Origin: Brochothrix campestris FSL F6-1037
Lineage (GTDB): Bacteria; Bacillota; Bacilli; Lactobacillales; Listeriaceae
Direction: 5' to 3'
Length of the DNA: 64,000 nucleotides
Assembly: GCF_000525915.1 (NCBI RefSeq)
Contig: NZ_AODH01000004.1
Location: 1-64,000 of the forward strand
The notes beneath the pieces are model-generated. The model saw only the letters and a program-made list of their open reading frames with translations. It made no database searches and had not been told where the DNA came from. Numbering within the stretch: position 1 is the first letter of the stretch; each line of letters begins with the position of its first letter. Both the position numbers and the translations under genes were made by a program. Of the stretch, positions 17,639 to 25,324 are shown piece after piece.

Positions 17639-18428
17639 ACACTGTGATGAACATCCGCATGTACACAAATGGGAGCTGGATAACGAAGATGGCTCGAAAT
17701 TTATTTACTGCCCAATTTGTGATCGCGACAAGAGAAATAGGGAACAGCAAATGGAAGTTATGGAAAGGCTGTTGGTGAACAGTAGAGGACGTTTAGAGCC
17801 TAAACAACATAACTACAGCATGCTACGTAAAAAATCGCTTGTAGGAGATGTCAGTACGTATAGAGCGAGTATTTCAAGCTATGTTACAAAACAACATGAA
17901 CAAGAACAGGCAATTGAAACGTCAAAAGAAGTTATTAAACGAGCGATTAAGGGTGAAGCCTTCAGTTACTGGCTTATCGGTAATGCTGGTGTTGGTAAGT
18001 CTCACATTGCTTGGGGCATCCTCAACACGATTAATGAATATACAAAGGCTAATAAAAAGTGCTTGTACCTCAATGTTCCAAAAATGTTTGATAAAATCTA
18101 TCACTCGTTCAATAACAAAGAATCAAATACAACACAATCGTATTTTATTGAGTTAGTGACAGAGGCTGATGTTGTCGTACTCGACGATTTAGGTGCTGAA
18201 ACAGGTACCGTCAATTCTAACAACGCAGCATCGAACTTTACGACAACGGTTTTAAATAAAATTACGTCAGAACTACAGACAAAACCATCGATTATCACAA
18301 CTAATTTATCAAAGGATGAACTGGTGAATATGTATGATGCTAGAACGGTTTCTCGGTTGATGGCTAACATCAAAATTACAACATTTAAAAACACACTCGA
18401 TTATCGAGTAAAGGCGGTTGATTGGTAA
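17565..18428 (+). CDS. DnaC/IstB-like helicase loader ATPase
   Basis: A 287-aa AAA+ protein that loads the replicative helicase. An N-terminal zinc-binding segment (HCDEHPHVHKW...CPICDRDK) is followed by the ATPase core: Walker A GNAGVGKSH (about residue 140), Walker B VVVLDDLGAE (about 202), and the sensor-like IITTNLS near 242. ATG 17565 lies inside the 3' end of the organizer gene and is preceded by GGAGGGC. It forms a two-gene initiation module with the organizer. The phage encodes no helicase of its own in this window, so host DnaB-type helicase is presumably recruited. Confidence 0.92.
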   Translation: MQIINETSLSKLSRAISNRARPIGEHCDEHPHVHKWELDNEDGSKFIYCPICDRDKRNREQQMEVMERLLVNSRGRLEPKQHNYSMLRKKSLVGDVSTYRASISSYVTKQHEQEQAIETSKEVIKRAIKGEAFSYWLIGNAGVGKSHIAWGILNTINEYTKANKKCLYLNVPKMFDKIYHSFNNKESNTTQSYFIELVTEADVVVLDDLGAETGTVNSNNAASNFTTTVLNKITSELQTKPSIITTNLSKDELVNMYDARTVSRLMANIKITTFKNTLDYRVKAVDW

Positions 18429-18616
18429 TGAACAAATCATATGGAACGGTAACTGTTAATAATCAAGTAACAGCAAATTGTATCAGTAAAGCAGCGATGT
18501 TTGATTTAATTACAGAGTTTATTCATTCAGACACGCAAAGAGAGATTAGTTTTCAAAGAAAAAATGACGAACCGTTGTTTATCCAAAAAGGCATTAGAAA
18601 GGGTGGTTTGAAATGA
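18428..18616 (+). CDS. Hypothetical phage protein (62 aa)
   Basis: Starts at ATG 18428 overlapping the helicase-loader stop (TAATG). Small, moderately charged, no recognisable domain; the C-terminus contains RKNDEPLFIQKGIRKGGLK. Translational coupling and tight packing support expression. Confidence 0.6.
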   Translation: MNKSYGTVTVNNQVTANCISKAAMFDLITEFIHSDTQREISFQRKNDEPLFIQKGIRKGGLK

Positions 18617-18813
18617 TAAAGCCTCAATTTATTGGTTATGATAATGAACCATTTTCAATCATTAATTGGTTGGTGGATGGTGTAGCAACTTTTAAGACCG
18701 TTTGTTATTCCGCTGCAGAGGAGACAGAGGCAATTAAAAATTATAACAATGGAACGAGCGGTTTTTGTGAACTAGCAAACGACTGTGATATAGAAAGGGT
18801 GTACATATCATGA
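18613..18813 (+). CDS. Hypothetical phage protein (66 aa)
   Basis: ATG overlaps the previous stop (ATGA). Acidic protein with no recognisable domain. GGTGG upstream serves as ribosome binding site. Unknown function in the early operon. Confidence 0.6.
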   Translation: MIKPQFIGYDNEPFSIINWLVDGVATFKTVCYSAAEETEAIKNYNNGTSGFCELANDCDIERVYIS

Positions 18814-19004
18814 GAAATGATTTAATCAAAAATGTAAGGAATCGTGTGGAGTCATTGCTAGGTGAAAAAGTAACGTATTTGACGATTAGAGCCTATCATA
18901 CTGAATATGATCGCTATTTAATAGAAACCGTCAATGGTGTATATACCTTGCAAGGCAAGCGTTTAAGAAAAACGAAAATAGCTGGAACGATGTCCGATTC
19001 ATAA
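18810..19004 (+). CDS. Hypothetical phage protein (64 aa)
   Basis: ATGA overlap with the preceding gene and an AAAGGGTG ribosome binding site. Basic protein with a predicted beta-rich C-terminus (YDRYLIETVNGVYTLQGKRL). Not recognised. Confidence 0.6.
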   Translation: MRNDLIKNVRNRVESLLGEKVTYLTIRAYHTEYDRYLIETVNGVYTLQGKRLRKTKIAGTMSDS

Positions 19005-19090
19005 GACATGAAAAATGAAGTGGAACATGAGAGTCCGAGAAATTATAAATGTTTAGTGTAATTGGATAATATTGAAAAGGATGGTGACTA

Positions 19091-19276
19091 ATGAAAAATG
19101 AAAAAAAGAAAGTAGTAGTTGAATCAGACGGAGTCTATGTGAAGTTGAATGGAGAGTTAACTAAGGTGTGTCCAGTGCCTTCCACAGGTTTTGGACAAAC
19201 AGATATTAAATGGATTAATTACGAACCAACAACAATGACAATGGCGACAACTTATAAAGTTAAGGAGATGAAATAG
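19091..19276 (+). CDS. Hypothetical phage protein (61 aa)
   Basis: ATG 19091 after AAAGGATGGTGA. Lys-rich N-terminus and a short beta-type body. No family recognised; the gene is in the string of small early ORFs. Confidence 0.55.
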   Translation: MKNEKKKVVVESDGVYVKLNGELTKVCPVPSTGFGQTDIKWINYEPTTMTMATTYKVKEMK

Positions 19277-19278
19277 AC

Positions 19279-19444
19279 TTGGAAAATAAAAGATGCTGTA
19301 GTGAGTCAGGTAATCGGTATTTTAGTGAATAGTAATATGAATGCTAAGGAAGCCATCGAAGTATTGGAAAAAGCGAATGCTCTGTTTCTAGAAAGAAGTT
19401 GGCACACAGCATCTGAGGGCTATGTGCCAAAAAAAGTTAATTGA
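19279..19444 (+). CDS. Possible small phage ORF, frameshifted
   Basis: A frame encoding KDAVVSQVIGILVNSNMNAK and EAIEVLEKANALFLERSW ends at TGA 19442. It looks like a real helical small phage protein but has no good start in frame. TTG 19279 would reach it if one A were removed from the AAAA at 19283-19286; GTG 19301 is an alternative without a ribosome binding site. Its end overlaps the convergent gene by 8 bp. Confidence 0.4.
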
Positions 19445-19751
19445 TCATATCAATAATTGTCGTTATTGATTGAGTAGGAAGAATAAACGGTGTATTTTTC
19501 GAAGTAATTGTATTTTCAAATGTAAAGGAATGGTCCTTGTACTCCAATCGATCACTCATATAACAACGTGTAATTCGAATGAAATTGAAATGAATTAAGT
19601 TATTTAACACATTTGGGTACTCTTTTTGAATGTTATAAGCAGAAGAATCTATTTCAAAAGTTGTTGCATCATTTGAAAAAGAAATAGTATCGAATCCATC
19701 AATAATTATATCAGAACCATCATTTATACAAATTTTCAATACTGCATCCAT
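19437..19751 (-). CDS. Antisense moron-like gene of unknown function (104 aa)
   Basis: This gene lies opposite to the surrounding early operon. I choose ATG 19751 (MDAVLKICINDGSDI) because GTGAGGTG lies 8 bp upstream; the longer open frame to 19793 lacks a site. The product is acidic and predicted mostly beta strand (SDIIIDGFDTISFSNDATTF, then FIRITRCYMSDRLEYKDHSF), with no membrane helix. Family not recognised. Its own orientation and promoter region (TAGTATAACAAAA about 19776-19790) suggest expression in the lysogen, as for morons. Confidence 0.65.
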   Translation of the reverse strand: MDAVLKICINDGSDIIIDGFDTISFSNDATTFEIDSSAYNIQKEYPNVLNNLIHFNFIRITRCYMSDRLEYKDHSFTFENTITSKNTPFILPTQSITTIIDMIN

Positions 19752-19891
19752 GTTAATCACCTCACTTTCTCTAGTTAGTATAACAAAAAACACTTATCTC
19801 GGATTTAAACCATTGAAATATATTATGGTTAGTTCTGAAATGTTAACAACGAAAATGGTTGGAATTTATAAAGTTAGGGAGTTGAAATGTA

Positions 19892-20092
19892 ATGAAAACA
19901 GCAATGGAAGTGGAAGTGAGTAACGAAAAAAGAATAGTTGAAGCTTTAGAGAGCATAGAAAAGCACCTTAGCACTTTGGCGAAAGATACTAAGGCAAATA
20001 AAGAGTTGCGCATAGAAAATAGGGATTTATTTGCTGACTTAGAGAAGAAAATAGAAGATCTAGCAAAGAATCCTTTTAACTTGAGTGATTAG
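19892..20092 (+). CDS. Small coiled-coil phage protein (66 aa)
   Basis: ATG 19892, with TAGGGAGTTG upstream. Entirely helical and charged (ESIEKHLSTLAKDTKANKEL, then ADLEKKIEDLAKN), a predicted coiled coil. Unknown function. Confidence 0.6.
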   Translation: MKTAMEVEVSNEKRIVEALESIEKHLSTLAKDTKANKELRIENRDLFADLEKKIEDLAKNPFNLSD

Positions 20093-20114
20093 ATAAAAGA
20101 AAGGGGAAAGTTAA

Positions 20115-20300
20115 ATGTCTTATCAAGCAGTTTACTTTGTGAACAATATTTTCAGAAAAAAAATAGTAAGCATTGTTGAATCTAACGACATAAAAATGCT
20201 ATTGGATGAGAATGAAATTAAAGAAATAAGACATACAGCTGGAATACCTAAGTATAAAAAGTTATATATATTATTAGAAAAAAATGTATTTGAAGTGTAA
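20115..20300 (+). CDS. Hypothetical phage protein (61 aa)
   Basis: ATG 20115 after AAAGGGGAAAG. No domain recognised. It ends exactly at the stop codon of the convergent DUF2513 gene. Confidence 0.55.
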   Translation: MSYQAVYFVNNIFRKKIVSIVESNDIKMLLDENEIKEIRHTAGIPKYKKLYILLEKNVFEV

Positions 20301-20669
20301 TTAGTTAGTTCCTGAAAGTAGTTTTACAACGATTTCACTCCCGATAGAAGAAAGCATGTTTAACGATACACTAGTTAATTTTTCAGTTGCTGATTTTGTT
20401 TTAGCCCAGACAGTATCATCTCTAATCGTATCCAAAAAAGCATGTCCATCCCAGGTTAGCGAGGATATACGGCATGAATATAGTTTGTTGCTCGCATATT
20501 TGAACGTGACATTTACGAAGTTTGCTTCTTTTAATTTTTCTAAGGTGTATATAATTTCATTTTCAGTATAAACTGTAGGGAAATTTAAACTCTGCAACGA
20601 TAGAGTAGTGTTGGCTTGTTCTTCAATAGCCATTAAAACATCTCTTACACACTCATGATTAAGTTTCAT
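20301..20669 (-). CDS. DUF2513 family protein, antisense in the early region
   Basis: 122 aa from ATG 20669 (MKLNHECVRDVLMAIEEQA), preceded by GAGGGTGG. The start motif and the pattern of a winged-helix-like core (YTENEIIYTLEKLKEANFV) followed by ISSLTWDGHAFLDTIRDD are characteristic of DUF2513, common in prophages of Firmicutes. The ending TSVSLNMLSSIGSEIVVKLL is amphipathic. Function unknown; expression from the minus strand inside a plus-strand operon suggests a lysogenic-conversion gene. A leftward promoter may lie at about 20690-20720. Confidence 0.82.
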   Translation of the reverse strand: MKLNHECVRDVLMAIEEQANTTLSLQSLNFPTVYTENEIIYTLEKLKEANFVNVTFKYASNKLYSCRISSLTWDGHAFLDTIRDDTVWAKTKSATEKLTSVSLNMLSSIGSEIVVKLLSGTN

Positions 20670-20731
20670 TTTTTCACCACCCTCTAATAGAATTATAACA
20701 AAAATACGTATATCTGGTCGAAACACTCGAA

Positions 20732-20778
20732 GGATATTAAAGGATAATCATTATGGTTATCCTTTAATATCCTTTTTT
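20732..20778 (+). terminator. Very strong terminator upstream of the ArpU-like gene
   Basis: A 19-bp near-perfect stem (20732-20750 with 20754-20772; one G-T pair) and a 3-base loop, followed by TTTTTT. It would stop rightward early transcripts before the regulator gene, or stop antisense reading of DUF2513. Read-through or a dedicated promoter is needed for the downstream genes. Confidence 0.88.
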
Positions 20779-20801
20779 ATTTTATGAAAGGAGGAATAAT
20801 T

Positions 20802-21302
20802 ATGAGTAGAAAAGAACAATTTAGCGATTTGCTTTTTGAATATGCTGTTTGTAAAAGGTACGTCAATAGAGAAGCAAACAAAAGAACGGAATCAACCGAG
20901 AAAACGTTGTTGAATAGTATGGCTCGTGATTTAGGCGAAGCGATGGAATACATGGAGACAGGTATCGATCCGTGGAATTATAAAAGCGAAGCGAGTGCAC
21001 CTAAAAGAAGGATTACATTAATTGCGGATGAACATTTGCTATCGGTATTAAAAAGTCAACAAGCTCCAATAGAGGAAGAATTGGAAGCCAATACGTTTGA
21101 TGAAGCATTATTGAACGACTTACTAAAAAATTTGAGCGCACGTGAAAAAGAATGTTATCTATTAATTAAACAAAGTTTATTTTCATATAACGCAACAGCT
21201 GATTTGCTGAATATTAGTGTAGGTGCTGTTGAGAGATTTGTCATTCGCGCGACTGCGAAGATAGAAAAAAAAATAAACAAAATAATCCATTTGTTGAATT
21301 AA
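20802..21302 (+). CDS. ArpU-like late transcriptional regulator
   Basis: 166 aa from ATG 20802 (GAAAGGAGG upstream). The C-terminal third contains a sigma-70 region-4-like helix-turn-helix: LSAREKECYLLIKQSLFSYN then ATADLLNISVGAVERFVIRA. ArpU/RinA-type proteins at this position control late gene expression in Firmicute phages; that role is inferred. It follows the strong terminator at 20732-20778 and precedes the second recombinase by 13 bp. Confidence 0.82.
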   Translation: MSRKEQFSDLLFEYAVCKRYVNREANKRTESTEKTLLNSMARDLGEAMEYMETGIDPWNYKSEASAPKRRITLIADEHLLSVLKSQQAPIEEELEANTFDEALLNDLLKNLSAREKECYLLIKQSLFSYNATADLLNISVGAVERFVIRATAKIEKKINKIIHLLN

Positions 21303-21315
21303 AGGAGTGGTAAGT

Positions 21316-21861
21316 GTGAATTTTGTTGAACCAATACGAGATAAGAATGTTATACGTGAAATCAAAAAATATTTATTAATTAAAGATAGCGGTGGACGTA
21401 ATTATACGTTATTTGTACTAGGCATTAACGTTGGATTACGTATTAGTGATCTTTTACTTTTAAAAGTAAAGGATGTTAGAGGCGATTATATTAATATTCG
21501 AGAAAAAAAGACCGGAAAACATAAGAAGATAAAATTAAATAAAGAAGCAAGAAAAGCTGTCAGCCGCTTTATCTATAATAAAAGCGATGATGATTGGTTA
21601 TTTGCCAGTAGAAAAGGTTATGCTGCAATATCAAGAATTACAGCTTATCGTATTTTAGTTGATATCCAAGAGACCTTTAAACTAGGAAACCTCGGGACAC
21701 ATAGTTTACGTAAAACATTTGGTTACCACTTCTACAAGGAATATAAAGATGTAGCTGCCTTGCAAATTATTTTTAATCATGCGGACCCTAAAATAACGCT
21801 AAGGTACATTGGTATTGAACAAGATGGATTAGATACGATGATGGAAGGATTCGGTTTATAA
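21316..21861 (+). CDS. Small tyrosine recombinase (second integrase-like protein)
   Basis: 181 aa from GTG 21316 (AAAGGAG 8 bp upstream). It consists only of the catalytic domain: LGINVGLRISDLLLLK with the first Arg, the GTHSLRKTFGYH box with His and Arg, FNHADPKITLRYIG with the second His and nucleophile Tyr. The N-terminal arm- and core-binding domains of the main integrase are absent. Such short recombinases accompany ArpU-like genes in several Firmicute phages; the substrate is unknown (possibly multimer resolution or late DNA processing). Confidence 0.9.
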   Translation: MNFVEPIRDKNVIREIKKYLLIKDSGGRNYTLFVLGINVGLRISDLLLLKVKDVRGDYINIREKKTGKHKKIKLNKEARKAVSRFIYNKSDDDWLFASRKGYAAISRITAYRILVDIQETFKLGNLGTHSLRKTFGYHFYKEYKDVAALQIIFNHADPKITLRYIGIEQDGLDTMMEGFGL

Positions 21862-21925
21862 ATATAAATATAAGTATAAATTTATATTTGAATATGGGTA
21901 TAATTGGTATAAGGGGGAGTTTATA

Positions 21926-22779
21926 CTGAAAAATTTAAAGTTAAAAATAATACGAATTGTTTGTATTCTAATGCTCGTGGGAGTGTTAGGAGTAGAATTG
22001 TACAATCACAAAGATATATTTTTCAATAAAGAAAACGAATTTCAATGGCAAGGAATTACTGCGATTTCAGCATTTTTCGCATTTGTAGCTAGTTTATGGT
22101 CTAATTATAAAACGCGTGAATTAAATAGAAAAACAATTAAGGGGAATTATCTATATAATAATAGATTGAAAATTATAGGAGATATACAAAGCGACTTTGC
22201 TCAATATGTTTTAACTTCAAACGAAATAATAAAGAAAAAAAGAAACGATGCAGGAGAACAATAATGAAATAATACAAATAAATAAAATAATCACAGAGAT
22301 AAATTCTTTTGAATACGAGTACAGAGACAGACAAGATGAAATTATTCATGAGGGATATGAATCAAATTATATTAATGAATATGGAGATGAAACATTGGGT
22401 TATAGTCCTGAAGTGACAGCTGGGGAAGTAATAAACGTGAATCGTGATGATTATAATATTAAACACAACGAACTCAATATCTTAAAAAAGGGCTTAGAAA
22501 CATTCGATTCTGAAGTTAAAGAACTATTGAAAAATTTAAGAGGAATTAAAATCCAATTATCACTAAAATTGATTAAAGACGAAGAAATAGTAGTGTTAAA
22601 AAAATTAGAAAAACATTGTGTATTTATTTCAGCGGAGAATAATTGTGAAATGCAATTAATCGAATTAGAAGCACTTATTGAGACATTCAAGAAATTTTTC
22701 AAAAAAGAATGGGATTTTGCAGAAAGCATTACTTGAAAATGAATCGGAAGTATACGCACGTTTATTAAAAGGAGATTAA
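21926..22779 (+). CDS. Two-helix membrane protein with coiled coil, frameshifted
   Basis: I restore one protein of about 284 aa. It begins at CTG 21926, seven bases after AAGGGGGAG, and reads KNLKLKIIRIVCILMLVGVL; the first ATG in frame (21971) would cut into helix 1. Helix 1 is about residues 7-26 and helix 2 about 42-60 (ITAISAFFAFVASLWS). A long charged, acidic, coiled-coil C-terminus follows. Indels at a seven-A run (22235-22241) and a six-A run (22701-22706) split the frame; removing one A at each gives KKKETMQENNNEII and FKKNGILQKALLENESEVYARLL. The stop then abuts the next start. No family recognised. With the next gene it forms a two-gene membrane cassette. Confidence 0.65.
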
Positions 22780-23431
22780 ATGATGGAGAGAGCGGCATTT
22801 GTAATATCGATATGTGCCTTTGTTACAGGACTTATTACCACAATTATTAATTTGATGAATTACAAGGTGAATAATAGTCCGAGTTTGAATTGGAGCTCGT
22901 GTTTAAAGGCTGTGGATAGTAATTTATCTATAAACTATAATGCCGAGGTTAACTTGACTATAGAAATGGAAAATCCAGAAAAAATTCAAATGCTAATATT
23001 TATATATCAGCAAGATAACGAAGTGCATACAAGTAAATTGTTAGTAAATAACAAAGAAACAAGTATTGAATTGAAAATTCCGTTTAATCATTGCGGTAAA
23101 TATAAACATACGAGGTTATCAGTTTTTGGTAAAAGTTATTCAAATGTGTATTTTATAATAAGAAAAAATTGGTGGGGATGATGAATTCGCTTGGTTCAAA
23201 GGGAAAACAACTTATTGTTTTTATTTTGAACCTAAGGCGCTAAAGTACAAAAGATTATTGAGAAAAGCAACGGATAATAATAATACATATATAAAAAGGA
23301 AAGGTAAAACTAACGAAGAAATAAGAGTGAAAACAGAAGAAGTTGCTCTCTCTGATGATATAAACAAAAAACAAGTATTAATGGATGAAATAGATAAACT
23401 CAGCATAAGTAGAGATGAAGTACGGTATTAA
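22780..23431 (+). CDS. Membrane-anchored beta-rich protein, frameshifted
   Basis: ATG 22780 with AAAGGAG upstream. One N-terminal membrane helix (about residues 5-27, FVISICAFVTGLITTIINLM) is followed by a beta-sandwich-like domain (NYNAEVNLTIEMENPEKIQM, then TSIELKIPFNHCGKYKHTRL) and a charged C-terminus. A GGGG at 23174-23177 gives an early stop after KNWWG; with GGG the frame continues as KNWWDDEFAWFKGKTTYCFY and on to RDEVRY at 23431, about 217 aa. Unrecognised family. The gene starts immediately after its partner's restored stop and is followed by a terminator. Confidence 0.65.
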
Positions 23432-23460
23432 AAAAAGCACCTATGTGGTGTTTTTTTTTA
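23432..23460. terminator. Terminator closing the membrane-protein cassette
   Basis: AAAAAAGCACC-TATG-TGGTGTTTTTTTTT, usable on both strands. It isolates the cassette from the packaging module. Confidence 0.85.
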
Positions 23461-23711
23461 TGCTCAGATACTTTAATCCTTAAAACCAAATAGTCACTCA
23501 AATGAACAACGTTACATTCAAAAAGAAAAACGACGCTAACTATTGGGACAGAAAGGGTTTGATGATTTGGCGAAAGTGTACAGTTTATAAGATATGTTAC
23601 ATTCGCAGAGCACTTTTGTCATATGAATGCGCCATATAGTGTAAGGGCAATTTAAAAGCATTGTCCCAAATGTGATAAAAAATTCAATTTGAAATATTGA
23701 GGAGTGAGCGT
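23461..23711 (+). other. Gap with a possible degenerate zinc-ribbon ORF
   Basis: No intact gene. ATG 23502 opens a 45-codon frame (MNNVTFKKKNDANYWDRKG). Shortly before 23700, another frame encodes KHCPKCDKKFNLKY, a CxxC half zinc ribbon. The two could belong to one small zinc protein broken by indels, or to separate remnants. Confidence 0.3.
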
Positions 23712-24011
23712 GTGAATGAAGTAGATGATATTCAAAAAGAAATCGTTAAGATGATGTCGACGAGTGGGCTGGATGTAAAGGAACGCGCTGCAGTTCTTAC
23801 ATCAGTCATGTACGTTCATCTCAACTTTGAAAGTAGCAAGGCAATACTTAATCCGTTGGGAATCAAAACGAATACGCTGACAGTTGAAGCCGTCACATCC
23901 ATTCAACAACTCTTAACGCTTCAGTACATGGAGACAGAGCATTCAAAGCAACAAGTAGATAAGGTCATTGCTGAATCAGAAGATGCAATAGCAAACAGTG
24001 AAAGATTATAA
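23712..24011 (+). CDS. Hypothetical phage protein upstream of HNH
   Basis: 99 aa from GTG 23712 (GAGGAGTGAG upstream). Acidic, helical throughout (VDDIQKEIVKMMSTSGLDVK, KQQVDKVIAESEDAIANSE). Not recognised; position between the early and packaging modules. Confidence 0.6.
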   Translation: MNEVDDIQKEIVKMMSTSGLDVKERAAVLTSVMYVHLNFESSKAILNPLGIKTNTLTVEAVTSIQQLLTLQYMETEHSKQQVDKVIAESEDAIANSERL

Positions 24012-24025
24012 GGGTGTGATAGAGA

Positions 24026-24346
24026 GTGTCCAAAGAGTATGCAGAATCGTTCTATCAATCAATGGCATGGAAGAAGTGCCGCAGAGGTTACATCGATTCA
24101 GTCGGTGGACTGTGCGAACGATGTCTTAGACGAAAGAAGTTTAAACCAGGAAAGATAGTTCATCATATTAAATACATCACAGAGGAGAACATAGATGATG
24201 TATATATCACGTTGAACTGGAGTAATCTTGAATATCTTTGTCAAGACTGTCATAACCAAGAACATCATGCGAATGTAATGGTTGATAAAGGCTTAACCTT
24301 TGATAAAGAAGGCAACCTTATTCAACTAAGCCCCCCTTCAAATTGA
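24026..24346 (+). CDS. HNH endonuclease
   Basis: 106-aa HNH nuclease: CERCLRRKKF, then GKIVHHIKYI with the catalytic His pair, and NLEYLCQDCHNQEHH with Asn, the second Cys pair and final His. In HK97-like phages an HNH nuclease encoded next to the terminase is required for efficient genome cleavage at the packaging site. GTG 24026 is the likely start. Confidence 0.92.
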   Translation: MSKEYAESFYQSMAWKKCRRGYIDSVGGLCERCLRRKKFKPGKIVHHIKYITEENIDDVYITLNWSNLEYLCQDCHNQEHHANVMVDKGLTFDKEGNLIQLSPPSN

Positions 24347-24510
24347 TTTTTAGTTTTTGGATAAACACCGGAGGGTAAACTTTTTTGTAACGCGCAGGGC
24401 GTTTTCTACATGAGGGGGGGTGTAGGACGAGTGACAACGCTCGTGTGCGGTTTTTAAAAGGAATACGCGTAATTAATCGTGAAAAAACAGAATTGATTAG
24501 GGGGGCATAT
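24347..24510 (+). other. HNH-terS intergenic region, candidate packaging site
   Basis: About 165 bp without a gene. It contains homopurine/pyrimidine blocks (CCCCCC near 24332, GGGGGGG at 24415-24421) and inverted GCGC and ACGAGTG/CGCTCGT segments. In phages with this gene order cos or pac sites lie here. No exact site can be assigned from one sequence. Confidence 0.35.
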
Positions 24511-24960
24511 ATGGCTGTTTTTAAAGTGGTGTCTGGTTTTCCCGCAAGTGGAAAATCAACGTACGTAAAAGCGAATAAAGGGAAGGAGGATGTCGTTTTC
24601 GATTACGACGAAATCATGTTGGCTTTAACAAATGGTGAACGGTGGCATTCGTATGAATCAGTTCACGAATATGTGTTGGGCATATTAGATAGTATTATTA
24701 CAACTGCAAAATTAGACAAAAGCGATCGCGTGGTTTGGTTAATACGCAGTGTTCCTGATGCAGCATTTTGTGAGAAGTTGAAAAGCGAAGCTGTCAGATA
24801 CTATTATATGAACGAAACGGCAGCGACATGTTTCGAACGTATTAACAAAGATCCTGTTCGTAACTTATCAGAGAAAAATTACGGAAGCATTATGTTATCT
24901 ATTCAGCAAAGTGCTAAAAAAGGAGTGTTTTCAAAATGTGAATTTATTAATAACGAGTGA
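24511..24960 (+). CDS. P-loop ATPase/kinase-like protein
   Basis: 149 aa from ATG 24511 (GATTAGGGGGG upstream). Walker A is GFPASGKSTY at residues 9-18; VVFDYDEI follows as an acidic motif and VVWLIRS resembles a Walker B strand. Similar zeta-toxin or polynucleotide-kinase-like P-loop proteins are found near phage terminases. No substrate can be proposed. It lies 10 bp before terS and could assist packaging or modify nucleic acid. Confidence 0.8.
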   Translation: MAVFKVVSGFPASGKSTYVKANKGKEDVVFDYDEIMLALTNGERWHSYESVHEYVLGILDSIITTAKLDKSDRVVWLIRSVPDAAFCEKLKSEAVRYYYMNETAATCFERINKDPVRNLSEKNYGSIMLSIQQSAKKGVFSKCEFINNE

Positions 24961-24970
24961 GGTGTCCTGA

Positions 24971-25324
24971 ATGAAAAATAAAACGAAAATCAAGCGGCGC
25001 TATGATAATCTAGTTAAAATATTCGATGAAATTCCAGAAGAAAAAGTCAGAGTGGCCAAACCACTTATGCAGCGACTGGCATTCATGCAGGTGACATTAG
25101 AAAAACTGGAAGAAGAAGTTAATGAGTACGGCCCTATCATTTTAATGGAGAACGGCAAACAAGTGATGAACATTGAGAATCCAGCCCAGAAGTCATACAA
25201 CGCAATGATTAATCGCTACAATGCGATGTATTCGAAAGTATTAGACTTATTACCTAAAAACGAACTGACATCCATTGAAACGGATGATGGGTTCGATGCT
25301 TTTGTAGGTGAACGTGGTGAGTAA
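24971..25324 (+). CDS. terS: Terminase small subunit
   Basis: 117-aa helical protein preceding terL with an overlap. The pattern LMQRLAFMQVTLEKLEEEVN, then GKQVMNIENPAQKSYNAMIN resembles P27-type small terminases, which bind the packaging site and recruit TerL. AATGAAA start with GAGGTGTCC upstream. Confidence 0.8.
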   Translation: MKNKTKIKRRYDNLVKIFDEIPEEKVRVAKPLMQRLAFMQVTLEKLEEEVNEYGPIILMENGKQVMNIENPAQKSYNAMINRYNAMYSKVLDLLPKNELTSIETDDGFDAFVGERGE

